Below are positions 40,982-49,754 of a DNA stretch of 64,000 bases, piece by piece. The position numbers and the translations under genes are program-made. Position 1 is the stretch's first letter. Every line of letters begins with the position of its first letter. Below the pieces are notes generated by a model. The model searched no databases and was not told the origin of the DNA. It worked only from the letters and a program-made list of their open reading frames with translations. The stretch is from Pseudoluteimonas sp047602125. GTDB lineage: Bacteria; Pseudomonadota; Gammaproteobacteria; Xanthomonadales; Xanthomonadaceae. The stretch covers positions 2,356,001 through 2,420,000 of the forward strand of contig JASGIB010000001.1 in the NCBI GenBank assembly GCA_047602125.1. Reading direction: 5' to 3'.

Positions 40982-42325
40982 CTAATTGCCCGCCACGACC
41001 TTGCTGCGATCCAGCCGGTCCAATCGATCGTCCAGCGGTGGATGGGTGCGGAACAACTGCGCCATGCCCGGCGCCTTGCTGCCGAGCGCGGTCATCTTCT
41101 GCAACACCGCGTACAACGCCAGCGGATCGAAACCCGAGCGTGCGAGGTAGACCTCGGCCGCTTCGTCCGAACGGTATTCGGCGCCGCGATCGAGGCTGGT
41201 GAGCATCACCGAGGCGCCCTGCTTGGCGAGGTAATCCTTGGTCGCACTGCCCAGCGCGCCGCCGCCGACCTGCACTTGCGACGCAGCGAGGTTCAGGCCG
41301 TAACCTTCCACTTCCTGCTTGTGGATCACCTCGTAGTGGTCGCGCTGCACCACGTGGCTCAGCTCGTGGGCGAGTACGCCGGCGAGTTCCTGGTCGTCGT
41401 TCGCGTCGACCAGTTCGTACATGCCGCGCGTGACCAGGACGTAGCCGCCGGGCGCGGCGAAGGCGTTGATCTCCGGCGTATCGATCACGCCGAAGGTCCA
41501 CGGCAATTCCGGGCGCGCGGTATGCGAGGCCAGCCAGCGGCCGACGCGGTTGACGCGATGCTGCGCGGCATCGTTCTTCCACAACGGCGCGGCACCGAGG
41601 ATGCGCCCCGCGATTTCCGGACCGAGTTGCAGTTCCTCCTCGGTTAGTTCCTCGCCCGACTTGCGCGCGCCGGCGTCCGCGGCGCCGAATCCCGCATCGG
41701 TGGCCTTGTTGCCGAGGCCCAGGCTGGAGAGCAGGCCGCGCGCCGCCGACAGGCCGCTGCGTTTCTCGGACTGGGTCGCGCCGCCCTTCTTGTTCGCGGC
41801 GATGGCCTGTTCTTCGGGCTTGTAGGAAATCGTCCGTTCCTGCAGCTTCGCCTTGCGCATTTCGCTCGCGGCCTGTTGCGGGGTTTCGCGGTAGGACTCC
41901 ATCTTCGCCAGTTGCGCGCCGTCGAAGCTCGCCGCGCGCAGGTCGCTTTCGTCGAGGCCGCGCACGCCGGCGGTTTCGCTGACCCGGCCCTTGCCGGCGC
42001 GACCGCCGAACACGCCGGCGACGTCCGAAGACGAGGCGGACTTTCCGAAAGCCATGCGCACGTCGTTCACGCGCACGTAGCCCGCGGGCGTGGCGAGGCG
42101 GTACCACAGGCCCTGCTGGCCGGCCACGCTCACCGTCGCGCCCTGCTTGAGCGTGGCCACCACCGGGCCCTTCAGGTCGGGCGTGCCGTGCACGTCGACC
42201 GAAGGCTTGTGGATCTGCGCCTGCGTCGCTGCAGCCTGCGCGAGTGCGGGGCGCGGAGCGGTGGCGAACGCAAGGGCGATGGCGAGGGAAGTCGAGGCCA
42301 GGAAACGTGCGGTGCGGATGTGCAT
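40982..42325 (-). CDS. Secreted M48 family metalloprotease with SH3-like domain
   Basis: A 447-residue exported protein. A signal peptide (cleavage at ALA-QAA) is followed by a bacterial SH3-like domain (about residues 40-90, 'SVDVHGTPDLKGPVVATLKQGATVSV...GLWYRL'), a Lys/Gln-rich linker and an M48/Ste24-type peptidase domain. The zinc motif HELSHVVQRDH is at about residue 320 and the third ligand region is 'YRSDEAAEVYLARSGFDP'; the family end 'FRTHPPLDDRLDRL' is present. This resembles periplasmic BepA/YfgC- or LoiP-like proteases that survey outer-membrane protein assembly, except for the SH3 domain. It lies 106 bases after the CHASE2 gene. Confidence 0.9.
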   Translation of the reverse strand: MHIRTARFLASTSLAIALAFATAPRPALAQAAATQAQIHKPSVDVHGTPDLKGPVVATLKQGATVSVAGQQGLWYRLATPAGYVRVNDVRMAFGKSASSSDVAGVFGGRAGKGRVSETAGVRGLDESDLRAASFDGAQLAKMESYRETPQQAASEMRKAKLQERTISYKPEEQAIAANKKGGATQSEKRSGLSAARGLLSSLGLGNKATDAGFGAADAGARKSGEELTEEELQLGPEIAGRILGAAPLWKNDAAQHRVNRVGRWLASHTARPELPWTFGVIDTPEINAFAAPGGYVLVTRGMYELVDANDDQELAGVLAHELSHVVQRDHYEVIHKQEVEGYGLNLAASQVQVGGGALGSATKDYLAKQGASVMLTSLDRGAEYRSDEAAEVYLARSGFDPLALYAVLQKMTALGSKAPGMAQLFRTHPPLDDRLDRLDRSKVVAGN

Positions 42326-42431
42326 GGAAGGCTCCGTGCGGCGGGCGGATGCGTCGTCCGCGAAGGCGGGTGTCTTGCAGGGAAACGGAATCGGGATGGC
42401 GTGTGGGACACGGGCATCGTGTTCAGCCGGG

Positions 42432-44291
42432 TCAGGTGTCCGCGGCGGGGGCGCCGGGCGCTCCCGCGGCCTCGTCGGCGGCGAAGGAATCGTGCGCCGA
42501 CAATGGGCGCTCGTCGGTGCTGGCGAGCAGCCGGCCGAGCATGTGGCTGACGCGGGCGCGCGTGTCCGCGATGGGTTCGTTCGCCCCGGCGATCGTGCTG
42601 ATCAGGCTGGCCACCCGCACGCTGCCGTCGTCGGGCAGCACGTCGTCCTTGCCGGCGAGGTATTCGCGCAGCGAACGCAGTTCGCGTTCGGCGGTCGCCA
42701 CGACGGTCGCGCGATCCGGGCCGCCCCAGGTCAGCACGTTGATGTCGACCAATGCGTCCCAAAGCCAGTGCTTGTATTCGACGATGCCCTCGATCGCCAC
42801 CGCCTCGTGGCCGCGGTACAGCCAGCCGCGCAGGCGACGCCGGTATTCGCGGATGCGGCGCGCGAGCGCGCGCCGGTCCATCGCCTCGTCGGGCACGAAG
42901 CGCAGCCGCACCATCGCCAGCCAGTGGTCGCGGCCCGCGTCGAACTGCGGGCGATAGTCGTCGTTGCCGATCGCGCGCCCGCGCTGCGTCGCCGCATACA
43001 TGCGGCACAGGCCGAAGCACAGGCTGACGAAGCCGAGCGCGGCGAAGATGTCGAAGAACACGCCGAACGCGGTCAACCCGACGAACGCCACCGCCACCAG
43101 CACGATGTTGCTGGCGACGAAGATCGCATCGAGTTCCCAGGCCGGTTCGCCGCGCCAGAACGCGAAGCCGGTGAACACGACGAGGAAGGCCGCGAGCAGG
43201 TACTTGAAGCCGGCCGGCGGCATCCAGATCGCGCTGTCGTTGACCAGCGCTTCCACCGCTTCCGCGTGCACTTCCACGCCCGGCATCGCGGTGTTCACCG
43301 GAGTGGGCTTGGCGTCGTTGAGGCCGGCGGCGGTATAGCCGACCAGCACCGTGCGGCCCTTGAGGTCGGGAACGCCGTTCGGATCGCAGGCCGGCTTCGC
43401 GCCGAGCAGGTCCGCGGCGCTGATGTAGGGCAGGCGGCTGTGGTTGCGCCAGTTCACGCGGATCGTCGCCGGATACGAGGCCATCGCGCGGCCGCTCGCG
43501 GCCGAAGCCAGTCGCAGCGAGATCGCCGGCAGCGCCCAGTCGCCTTCGTCCTCGCGCAGGTTGACGTCGCGCAGCACGCCATCCGCGTCGCGGTCGACGT
43601 CCAGCAGCGCGCTGTCCTTGCGCATCGCCTCGCCGTAGGGCCGCAGCAAGGCGACGCGCGGTCCCGGGCGTTGCGGGTTCGCCACGATGGCGAACGCACC
43701 GGGCACCTGCGACACCGCGATCGCGCCCTTCGTGTCGTCGAAATCCGCGTTCGCGCGCGTGGCGCCGAACAGGAAACGGCCATTGCCGCCTTCGGCCATC
43801 GCCTCCAGCGTGGCATCGCCGCCGGGATCGTCCTGCGAGGCGTCGACGAACATCACGTCGTAACCGACCGCACGCACGCCGGCGGAATCGAGCGCGTCGA
43901 GCAGGTCGGCGTGCTGTTGCCGGCTCCACGGCCACGGCCCGAGGTGCGCGATCGAACAGTCGTCGATCTCCACGATCGCGACCTTGCCCGACGGCTTCGG
44001 TTCCCACGGCCGCAACTTGATCACCTGGTCGAACAGCGCGTCCTCGGCCGACGCCAGCGAGCGTGCGCCACCGACGCCGGCGAAACCCCAGTCCCAGGCC
44101 AGCCAGCCGAGCGCGCCGATCACGAGCAACGGATAGAACGCGAAGCGCAGCTTCAGCGCGAATTTCGCCAACGGCCGCCGGTAGCCGCGTTCGAGCGCGC
44201 CCCAGCGATTGACGAAGCTGTAGCCGAGCCACGCGAACAGCGACTCCAGCCACGGCAGCACGTGTTCGCGCCAGAACCTGGGCATTGCCAT
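42432..44291 (-). CDS. CHASE2-domain membrane protein without a recognisable output domain
   Basis: A 619-residue protein. A membrane helix at about residues 51-68 is followed by a large extracytoplasmic CHASE2 sensor domain ('LRPWEPKPSGKVAIVEIDDCSIAHLGPWPWSRQQHADLLDAL', 'GYDVMFVD', 'PYISAADLL', 'LKGRTVLVGYTAAGLND'), then three helices (about 355-430). CHASE2 proteins normally end in adenylate cyclase, GGDEF, kinase or phosphatase domains. Here the C-terminal ~170 residues are charged and helical and match none of these by eye. The start is MAM at 44291 (or 44285). It is the last gene of the accA-tilS-xseB-ispA group. Confidence 0.85.
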   Translation of the reverse strand: MAMPRFWREHVLPWLESLFAWLGYSFVNRWGALERGYRRPLAKFALKLRFAFYPLLVIGALGWLAWDWGFAGVGGARSLASAEDALFDQVIKLRPWEPKPSGKVAIVEIDDCSIAHLGPWPWSRQQHADLLDALDSAGVRAVGYDVMFVDASQDDPGGDATLEAMAEGGNGRFLFGATRANADFDDTKGAIAVSQVPGAFAIVANPQRPGPRVALLRPYGEAMRKDSALLDVDRDADGVLRDVNLREDEGDWALPAISLRLASAASGRAMASYPATIRVNWRNHSRLPYISAADLLGAKPACDPNGVPDLKGRTVLVGYTAAGLNDAKPTPVNTAMPGVEVHAEAVEALVNDSAIWMPPAGFKYLLAAFLVVFTGFAFWRGEPAWELDAIFVASNIVLVAVAFVGLTAFGVFFDIFAALGFVSLCFGLCRMYAATQRGRAIGNDDYRPQFDAGRDHWLAMVRLRFVPDEAMDRRALARRIREYRRRLRGWLYRGHEAVAIEGIVEYKHWLWDALVDINVLTWGGPDRATVVATAERELRSLREYLAGKDDVLPDDGSVRVASLISTIAGANEPIADTRARVSHMLGRLLASTDERPLSAHDSFAADEAAGAPGAPAADT

Positions 44292-44338
44292 TCGCCCGCT
44301 CCCCTTGCCCCGCCGCGACTGTACCGCAGCGGCGCGCG

Positions 44339-45226
44339 TCAGCGGTCGCGTTCGATCGCCAGCCGGCCCAATTCCCCGAGTGCCGATGCATCTACCGGTA
44401 GGTTCGAAAGGGCGTCGCGCATGTCGCCGGCCAGCGCATCCAGCCGCTTGCGCGAAGCCTCGATGCCGATCAGCGACGGGAAGGTCGGCTTGGCCCGCGC
44501 CGCGTCCTTGCCCGTGGTCTTGCCCAGCGTCGCGCTTTCGCCCTCGACGTCGAGCAGGTCGTCGCGCACCTGGAACGCGAGCCCGAGCGCGTTCGCGAAA
44601 CGATCCAGCGCATCGCGCGATGCTTCGTCCGCCCCGGCGGCGATCGCGCCCATCCGCACCGAGGCGCGCAGCAGGGCGCCGGTCTTGAGCGCGTGCAGGC
44701 GTTCCAGCGATGCGATGTCGAATGCGGATGCCTGGCCGGTCGCGTCGATGTCCAGCGCTTGCCCGGCGCACATGCCGGCGGCGGCCGATGCGAGTTCGGT
44801 GCAGAGCGCGGCGCGCGCGGCCTCGGGCAACGCGGCGTTCGCGAGCACGGCGAAGGCCTGCGACTGCAACGCGTCGCCGGCGAGGATGGCGGTGGCCTCG
44901 TCGAAGGCGACGTGCACCGTCGGCTGGCCGCGGCGCAGGTCGTCGTCGTCCATCGCCGGCAAGTCGTCGTGCACCAGCGAATACGCGTGGATCAGTTCGA
45001 CCGCGGCGGCCGGGGCATCGAGCGATGCTTCGCCCGCGCCGAACGCAGTGCCGGCCGCGTACACCAGCAGCGGACGCATGCGCTTGCCGCCGAGCAGCAC
45101 CGCGTGGCGCATCGCCGCGTGCAATCGCCGTGGTGGCATCTCGGGCGAGGGCAGGGCTTGCGCGAGCGCGGCATCCACCCGCGCGCGCCATGCCTCGAGG
45201 CGCACCTGCAACGCAGCCTCAGGCAT
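44339..45226 (-). CDS. ispA: Farnesyl diphosphate synthase / polyprenyl synthetase
   Basis: A 295-residue trans-prenyltransferase making farnesyl-PP from IPP and DMAPP. The first aspartate-rich motif is 'HDDLPAMDDDDLRRG' (about residues 93-107) and the second is 'VRDDLLDVEGES'. The lysine/arginine substrate-binding residues sit in 'GGKRMRPLLVYA'. It supplies FPP for UppS, encoded in the same window, and for quinone side chains. ATG 45226 overlaps the 3' end of xseB by 8 bases, the widespread xseB-ispA order. Confidence 0.95.
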   Translation of the reverse strand: MPEAALQVRLEAWRARVDAALAQALPSPEMPPRRLHAAMRHAVLLGGKRMRPLLVYAAGTAFGAGEASLDAPAAAVELIHAYSLVHDDLPAMDDDDLRRGQPTVHVAFDEATAILAGDALQSQAFAVLANAALPEAARAALCTELASAAAGMCAGQALDIDATGQASAFDIASLERLHALKTGALLRASVRMGAIAAGADEASRDALDRFANALGLAFQVRDDLLDVEGESATLGKTTGKDAARAKPTFPSLIGIEASRKRLDALAGDMRDALSNLPVDASALGELGRLAIERDR

Positions 45227-45479
45227 CCGGCCGGAAGTCTTCGGCGGTGGCGGGATCCATCGGGTCGCTCAGCAGCTTGACCCGCAGTTCGGCCTGTTCC
45301 AGCGCGGCCTGGCACTTGCGGTACAGGCCGACGCCGCGTTCGTACGCGGCCAGCGATTCCTCGAGGCTCATGCCGCCGGCTTCCATCTTGCCGACCAGTT
45401 GCTCGAGCGCGTCGAGCGAGGCCTCGAAGTCGGCGACGGCAGGGGGCTCGGCGGTGTCGGGAGTGGGTTTGCGCGGCAT
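45219..45479 (-). CDS. xseB: Exodeoxyribonuclease VII small subunit
   Basis: An 86-residue helical protein that binds XseA to form exonuclease VII, which degrades single-stranded DNA. The family signature 'FEASLDALEQLVGKMEAGGMSLEESLAAYERGVGLYRKCQAALEQAE' covers most of it. It starts 9 bases after the tilS stop and overlaps ispA by 8 bases. The large subunit gene xseA is not in the window, as is normal. Confidence 0.96.
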   Translation of the reverse strand: MPRKPTPDTAEPPAVADFEASLDALEQLVGKMEAGGMSLEESLAAYERGVGLYRKCQAALEQAELRVKLLSDPMDPATAEDFRPDA

Positions 45480-45488
45480 GGGCGGAGT

Positions 45489-46757
45489 TTACGCCAGCCT
45501 GCGGCGCAGGCGCGCATGGCGTGTCGCCAGCCATTCGGCGAACGGTGCGGCGAGGATGTCCGCACCGGCCGCTTGCAGCGAGCCGTCGGCCGCGAACAGC
45601 AAGGGCAGCCGCGCGCGTTCCCAGGGCGGCGTGCCGCGTTCCTGCAGCACGTGCTTGAGCGCGTGCGAATGCGTGCGCCCCGGCAGCACGATGCGTTCGC
45701 CGCCCATGCGCGTTCGCACCTGCACGGTCGCATCGAAACGCGGCGTGCCTTCCAGCGCGAGCGAGGTGCCGTCGGGGAGTGCAAGCGGTTCGCTGCCGTC
45801 CCAGTCGCGCTGCCAGTCGACGGGCCATTCGCCATCGCGCCGGAACGCATGCAGCCGTCCGCGCCACCGCACGATGCGCGCATCGCGCCAGTCGTAATGC
45901 GGAACGCGGTCGTCGGCGGCCGGCAGCAATTCGGATTGGATCCGGCGCAAGCTATCCGCTGGCAATGGCGGCAGGTCGAGTCGTTGCGTCCAGCGCCGCA
46001 GCAGCCGCGCACGCGCATCCGCAGGCAATACACGCAATGCCTCCGTCGACAAGGTATCGCCGTCGACCAGCGCGCCGAAGGATGCATCGTCGATCTGGGC
46101 GAGTGCATCGGCGGCCTCGGCGCTGAGGGCGGAGCTGCGCGCGAATGCGGCATCGGCCCGTGGCCAACGTTCGCGCAATAGCGGCATGACCCGATTGCGG
46201 AGGAAATTGCGATCGAAGCGTTCGTCCGCGTTCGAGGGATCCTCGATCCAGCGCAGGCCATGCGCAGTCGCGTAATCGCGCAAGGCTTCGCGCGGTTGCG
46301 CCAGCAGCGGGCGCCACAGCCAGCCGCGGCCGAACACGCGCCATGGCCGCATCGCGCCCAATCCGTCGACGCCGGAGCCGCGCAATGCGCGCAGCAGGAA
46401 GGTTTCGGCCTGGTCGTCGCGATGGTGCGCCAGCGCGAGGATTTCCCCGTCGCGCAGCTCGCGCTCGAATGCGGCATGCCGCGTCGCGCGCGCGGACGCC
46501 TCGGGACCGTCGCCGGTGTCGACGACATCGACGCGCGCGATCGACAGCGGAACACCGAGCGCAGCGCACGCGGCTTCGCAATGCGCGGCCCACGCGTCCG
46601 CGTCGGAATGCAGGCCGTGGTGGACGTGGATTGCGCGAAATCCGTTCGTGCGAAGCGGGGAGTGCGCGAGCAGGTGCAGCAGCACGGTCGAATCGAGGCC
46701 GCCGCTGAGGCCGACGAGCAGCGGTCGTGCGATTCCGTCCGGGAATGCGGTGTCCAT
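45489..46757 (-). CDS. tilS: tRNA(Ile)-lysidine synthetase
   Basis: A 422-residue enzyme that converts C34 of tRNA-Ile(CAU) to lysidine so that it reads AUA. The PP-loop SGGLDS is at about residues 17-22, 'LALAHHRDDQAETFLLRALRGSG' and 'NFLRNRVMPLL' are conserved, and a C-terminal TilS domain ends '...ADILAAPFAEWLATRHARLRRRLA'. The ATG at 46757 overlaps the TAA stop of the GT51-like gene by one base (TAATG), so the frame extending to 47054 is not used. The order accA-tilS-xseB-ispA is broken only by the inserted GT51-like gene. Confidence 0.96.
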   Translation of the reverse strand: MDTAFPDGIARPLLVGLSGGLDSTVLLHLLAHSPLRTNGFRAIHVHHGLHSDADAWAAHCEAACAALGVPLSIARVDVVDTGDGPEASARATRHAAFERELRDGEILALAHHRDDQAETFLLRALRGSGVDGLGAMRPWRVFGRGWLWRPLLAQPREALRDYATAHGLRWIEDPSNADERFDRNFLRNRVMPLLRERWPRADAAFARSSALSAEAADALAQIDDASFGALVDGDTLSTEALRVLPADARARLLRRWTQRLDLPPLPADSLRRIQSELLPAADDRVPHYDWRDARIVRWRGRLHAFRRDGEWPVDWQRDWDGSEPLALPDGTSLALEGTPRFDATVQVRTRMGGERIVLPGRTHSHALKHVLQERGTPPWERARLPLLFAADGSLQAAGADILAAPFAEWLATRHARLRRRLA

Positions 46758-47452
46758 TATTGGCAGCTGATCGCGTGCAGCCGGGTCGTGGCCCGTTCGA
46801 TGGATTTCTCGTCTTCCCGCAGGCCAGTGCGCTTGGCGATGAATCGATAGCGCTCGACGAACCTTGCGCGATGGCAGGTCGGGTCGTAGTACGAAGGACC
46901 ACGTTCGATTGCAAAGAGTGCCTGTGATTCTTCCGGCGACAATTCGTTTGTTCCGATACCAAAGTAGGTTTCGGCAGCCTGGTCCAGGCCGCGTGCGCCT
47001 CGCCCGTACCACAATTCCGCCAAGGTGGTATCGAGAATCTGCTTCGAACTCCATTCGCGGCTGGTCCTGATCATCAGCGCGATTTCGGCGAAGTGCCTTC
47101 GGCTGGTAGGCAGTTGTGGCGTGATCGTCGAAACGCGGATCCGCGAAACGATGGTCAGAACTTGCAGATCGGGAGGCGATGGTGGCATGCGCCCATCATT
47201 TGCATCTTCGACCATGCGGAACATGGTCCATGCCATGGTCAAGGGATTGAGCCGGCGAATCCGGATCTCGCCGGTACCGCCCATCGACTGCCAATACATC
47301 CGGCGGAGTTCGGCCGGATATTCGCGTTCGCTGGGCCTGATCGTGGCAGGCAGGGCGGATGCGCCGTACCAGTAGGCGCCATAAATCGCGGCGAGGACGG
47401 CGGCGACCGGAATGGCGACTGCGACGCAGAGCCATTTCAGTCCCGCCGACAT
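46757..47452 (-). CDS. Degenerate GT51 (peptidoglycan glycosyltransferase)-like membrane protein
   Basis: A 231-residue protein with one N-terminal membrane helix (about residues 7-28). Residues 107-200 resemble the core of GT51 transglycosylases (MtgA, PBP1): 'STITPQL' for GGSTITQQL, 'SKQIL' for the SK..IL helix, 'YGRGARGLDQAAETYFG', then 'LSPEESQALFAI', 'YYDP' and 'ARFVERY'. The first catalytic motif EDxxFxxHxG is not intact: an ED pair occurs at 82-83 but without the Phe and His-Gly, and the second-Glu position appears to be Arg. It is therefore likely inactive or re-purposed, perhaps as a regulator of peptidoglycan synthases. It is 7 bases after accA and overlaps tilS. Confidence 0.7.
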   Translation of the reverse strand: MSAGLKWLCVAVAIPVAAVLAAIYGAYWYGASALPATIRPSEREYPAELRRMYWQSMGGTGEIRIRRLNPLTMAWTMFRMVEDANDGRMPPSPPDLQVLTIVSRIRVSTITPQLPTSRRHFAEIALMIRTSREWSSKQILDTTLAELWYGRGARGLDQAAETYFGIGTNELSPEESQALFAIERGPSYYDPTCHRARFVERYRFIAKRTGLREDEKSIERATTRLHAISCQ

Positions 47453-47459
47453 CGTCGAA

Positions 47460-48419
<960 letters not shown>

Positions 48420-48533
48420 CCGGCAAGGATACCCGGGCCGGCCCCCGGACGCGCCCTTCCTGTCCCCCGGCATGGCGTTATCGCGTTGGTTCAATCGAAT
48501 GCTTGGATGGTCCATGCGCGTGGGGAGTCGACG

Positions 48534-49706
48534 ATGGGCAAGCGAAACGCACGAATCGCGCTGCTGGCGCTGGGGCTGTGGGCCATCGCCGGTTGCGGCC
48601 GTACGCCGGCGCAGGGAGAGGCTGCCGACGTCGCGGATGCCGGAAGGCCGGTCGCGCCGGTGGTTCCATTGCCGACGCAAGCCGAACAGGCCCCCGCCGG
48701 TGCCGTTGCCGCCACGGAAGCCATGCAGCCGGCCACCATCGCCGACCTGCAGACCGGCGAGCCGGTGGCGATCGTCATGCTGCCCGCCGGCTGGCGCAGC
48801 AATGGCGGCCTGGCGTGGAATCGCGGGACGCCCTGCGTGGGCAACCAGATGCAGTTCCAGTGGGAAGCCGCGTCGCCCGACGGCAGCACGCGGCTGGCGA
48901 TGCTGCCGGGCCTGGCCTGGCAGGTGCAGGGCGCCGCGGTGCAGTTCAATCCCTGCCCGGTGCTGCCGATCCGCGGCGCGCGCGATTTCCTGCAGGCGTA
49001 CGCGCAACGCGCGCGGCCGGACGCGCGCATCGTCGAATACCGCGACATGTCGGCCACGCTGCCGCAAGGCCAGGGCGGGATGCAGCCCAACGGCGCGCGC
49101 ACATGGTCCGAGGCCGGCGAACTGGTCCTGTCCCGCGCGCAAGGCGGCGCCGAGGTTCGCGAAGTGCTGTCGGCGCTGGTCAGCTTCTCGCAGGTGCAGA
49201 ATTCGCTCGTGGCCAACACGGGTTACGTGGGCAGCTACAGCGCGCCCGCCGATCGCCTGGACCCGGAGTTCGCCAGGCGCATCCGTGCCAGCCTCGAGAT
49301 GAACAAACCCTACTGGGAAGTGGCGGTGCAGCGCGGCAAGCAGTCGGCCGATGCGTACGGCGCGCAGCAGGGCCAGCGCATCAGCGCCTGGCACAACGCG
49401 CGCATGGCCGAGATCAATGCGCGCGGCGCCGCGCAGCGCGCGGCGATCAGTGCGCAGGGCATGCGCGACGTGGCGGCGATCAATTCCGCCACCGCGGCCG
49501 ATACCGCGGCGACGAGCGACCGCATGCATCGCGAAACGATGGAAGGCATCGGTGGTTACGAAACCTACCGCGATGCTTCCGGCAACCAGGTGCAGGCCGA
49601 CATGAACTACGACCGCGTGCTGCAGACCGGCGACGGCCAGTACGTGGGCACCAACGATCCGTACTACAACCCGGCCGGCAGCAGCGAGCTGCAAGTGGAA
49701 CCCTGA
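48534..49706 (+). CDS. Putative lipoprotein of unknown function
   Basis: A 390-residue protein with a lipobox AIAGC (C21) after a short hydrophobic signal, followed by an Ala/Pro linker. The central region (about residues 68-240) has 'AIVMLPAGWRSNGGLAWN', two cysteines and an aromatic-rich fold. The C-terminal third is helical and Ala/Gln/Met-rich ('ARMAEINARGAAQRAAISAQGMRDVAAIN'), ending in a Tyr/Asp/Asn-rich tail. I recognise no named family; similar proteins occur in Xanthomonadaceae. It sits on the plus strand between dnaE and accA, the only plus-strand gene in the minus-strand block 38897-64000, and is convergent with dnaE. Confidence 0.75.
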   Translation: MGKRNARIALLALGLWAIAGCGRTPAQGEAADVADAGRPVAPVVPLPTQAEQAPAGAVAATEAMQPATIADLQTGEPVAIVMLPAGWRSNGGLAWNRGTPCVGNQMQFQWEAASPDGSTRLAMLPGLAWQVQGAAVQFNPCPVLPIRGARDFLQAYAQRARPDARIVEYRDMSATLPQGQGGMQPNGARTWSEAGELVLSRAQGGAEVREVLSALVSFSQVQNSLVANTGYVGSYSAPADRLDPEFARRIRASLEMNKPYWEVAVQRGKQSADAYGAQQGQRISAWHNARMAEINARGAAQRAAISAQGMRDVAAINSATAADTAATSDRMHRETMEGIGGYETYRDASGNQVQADMNYDRVLQTGDGQYVGTNDPYYNPAGSSELQVEP

Positions 49707-49754
49707 TCATCCCCAGCGCCGATTGCACGGCGTGGATCGCGCGCGGCGTCGCGT

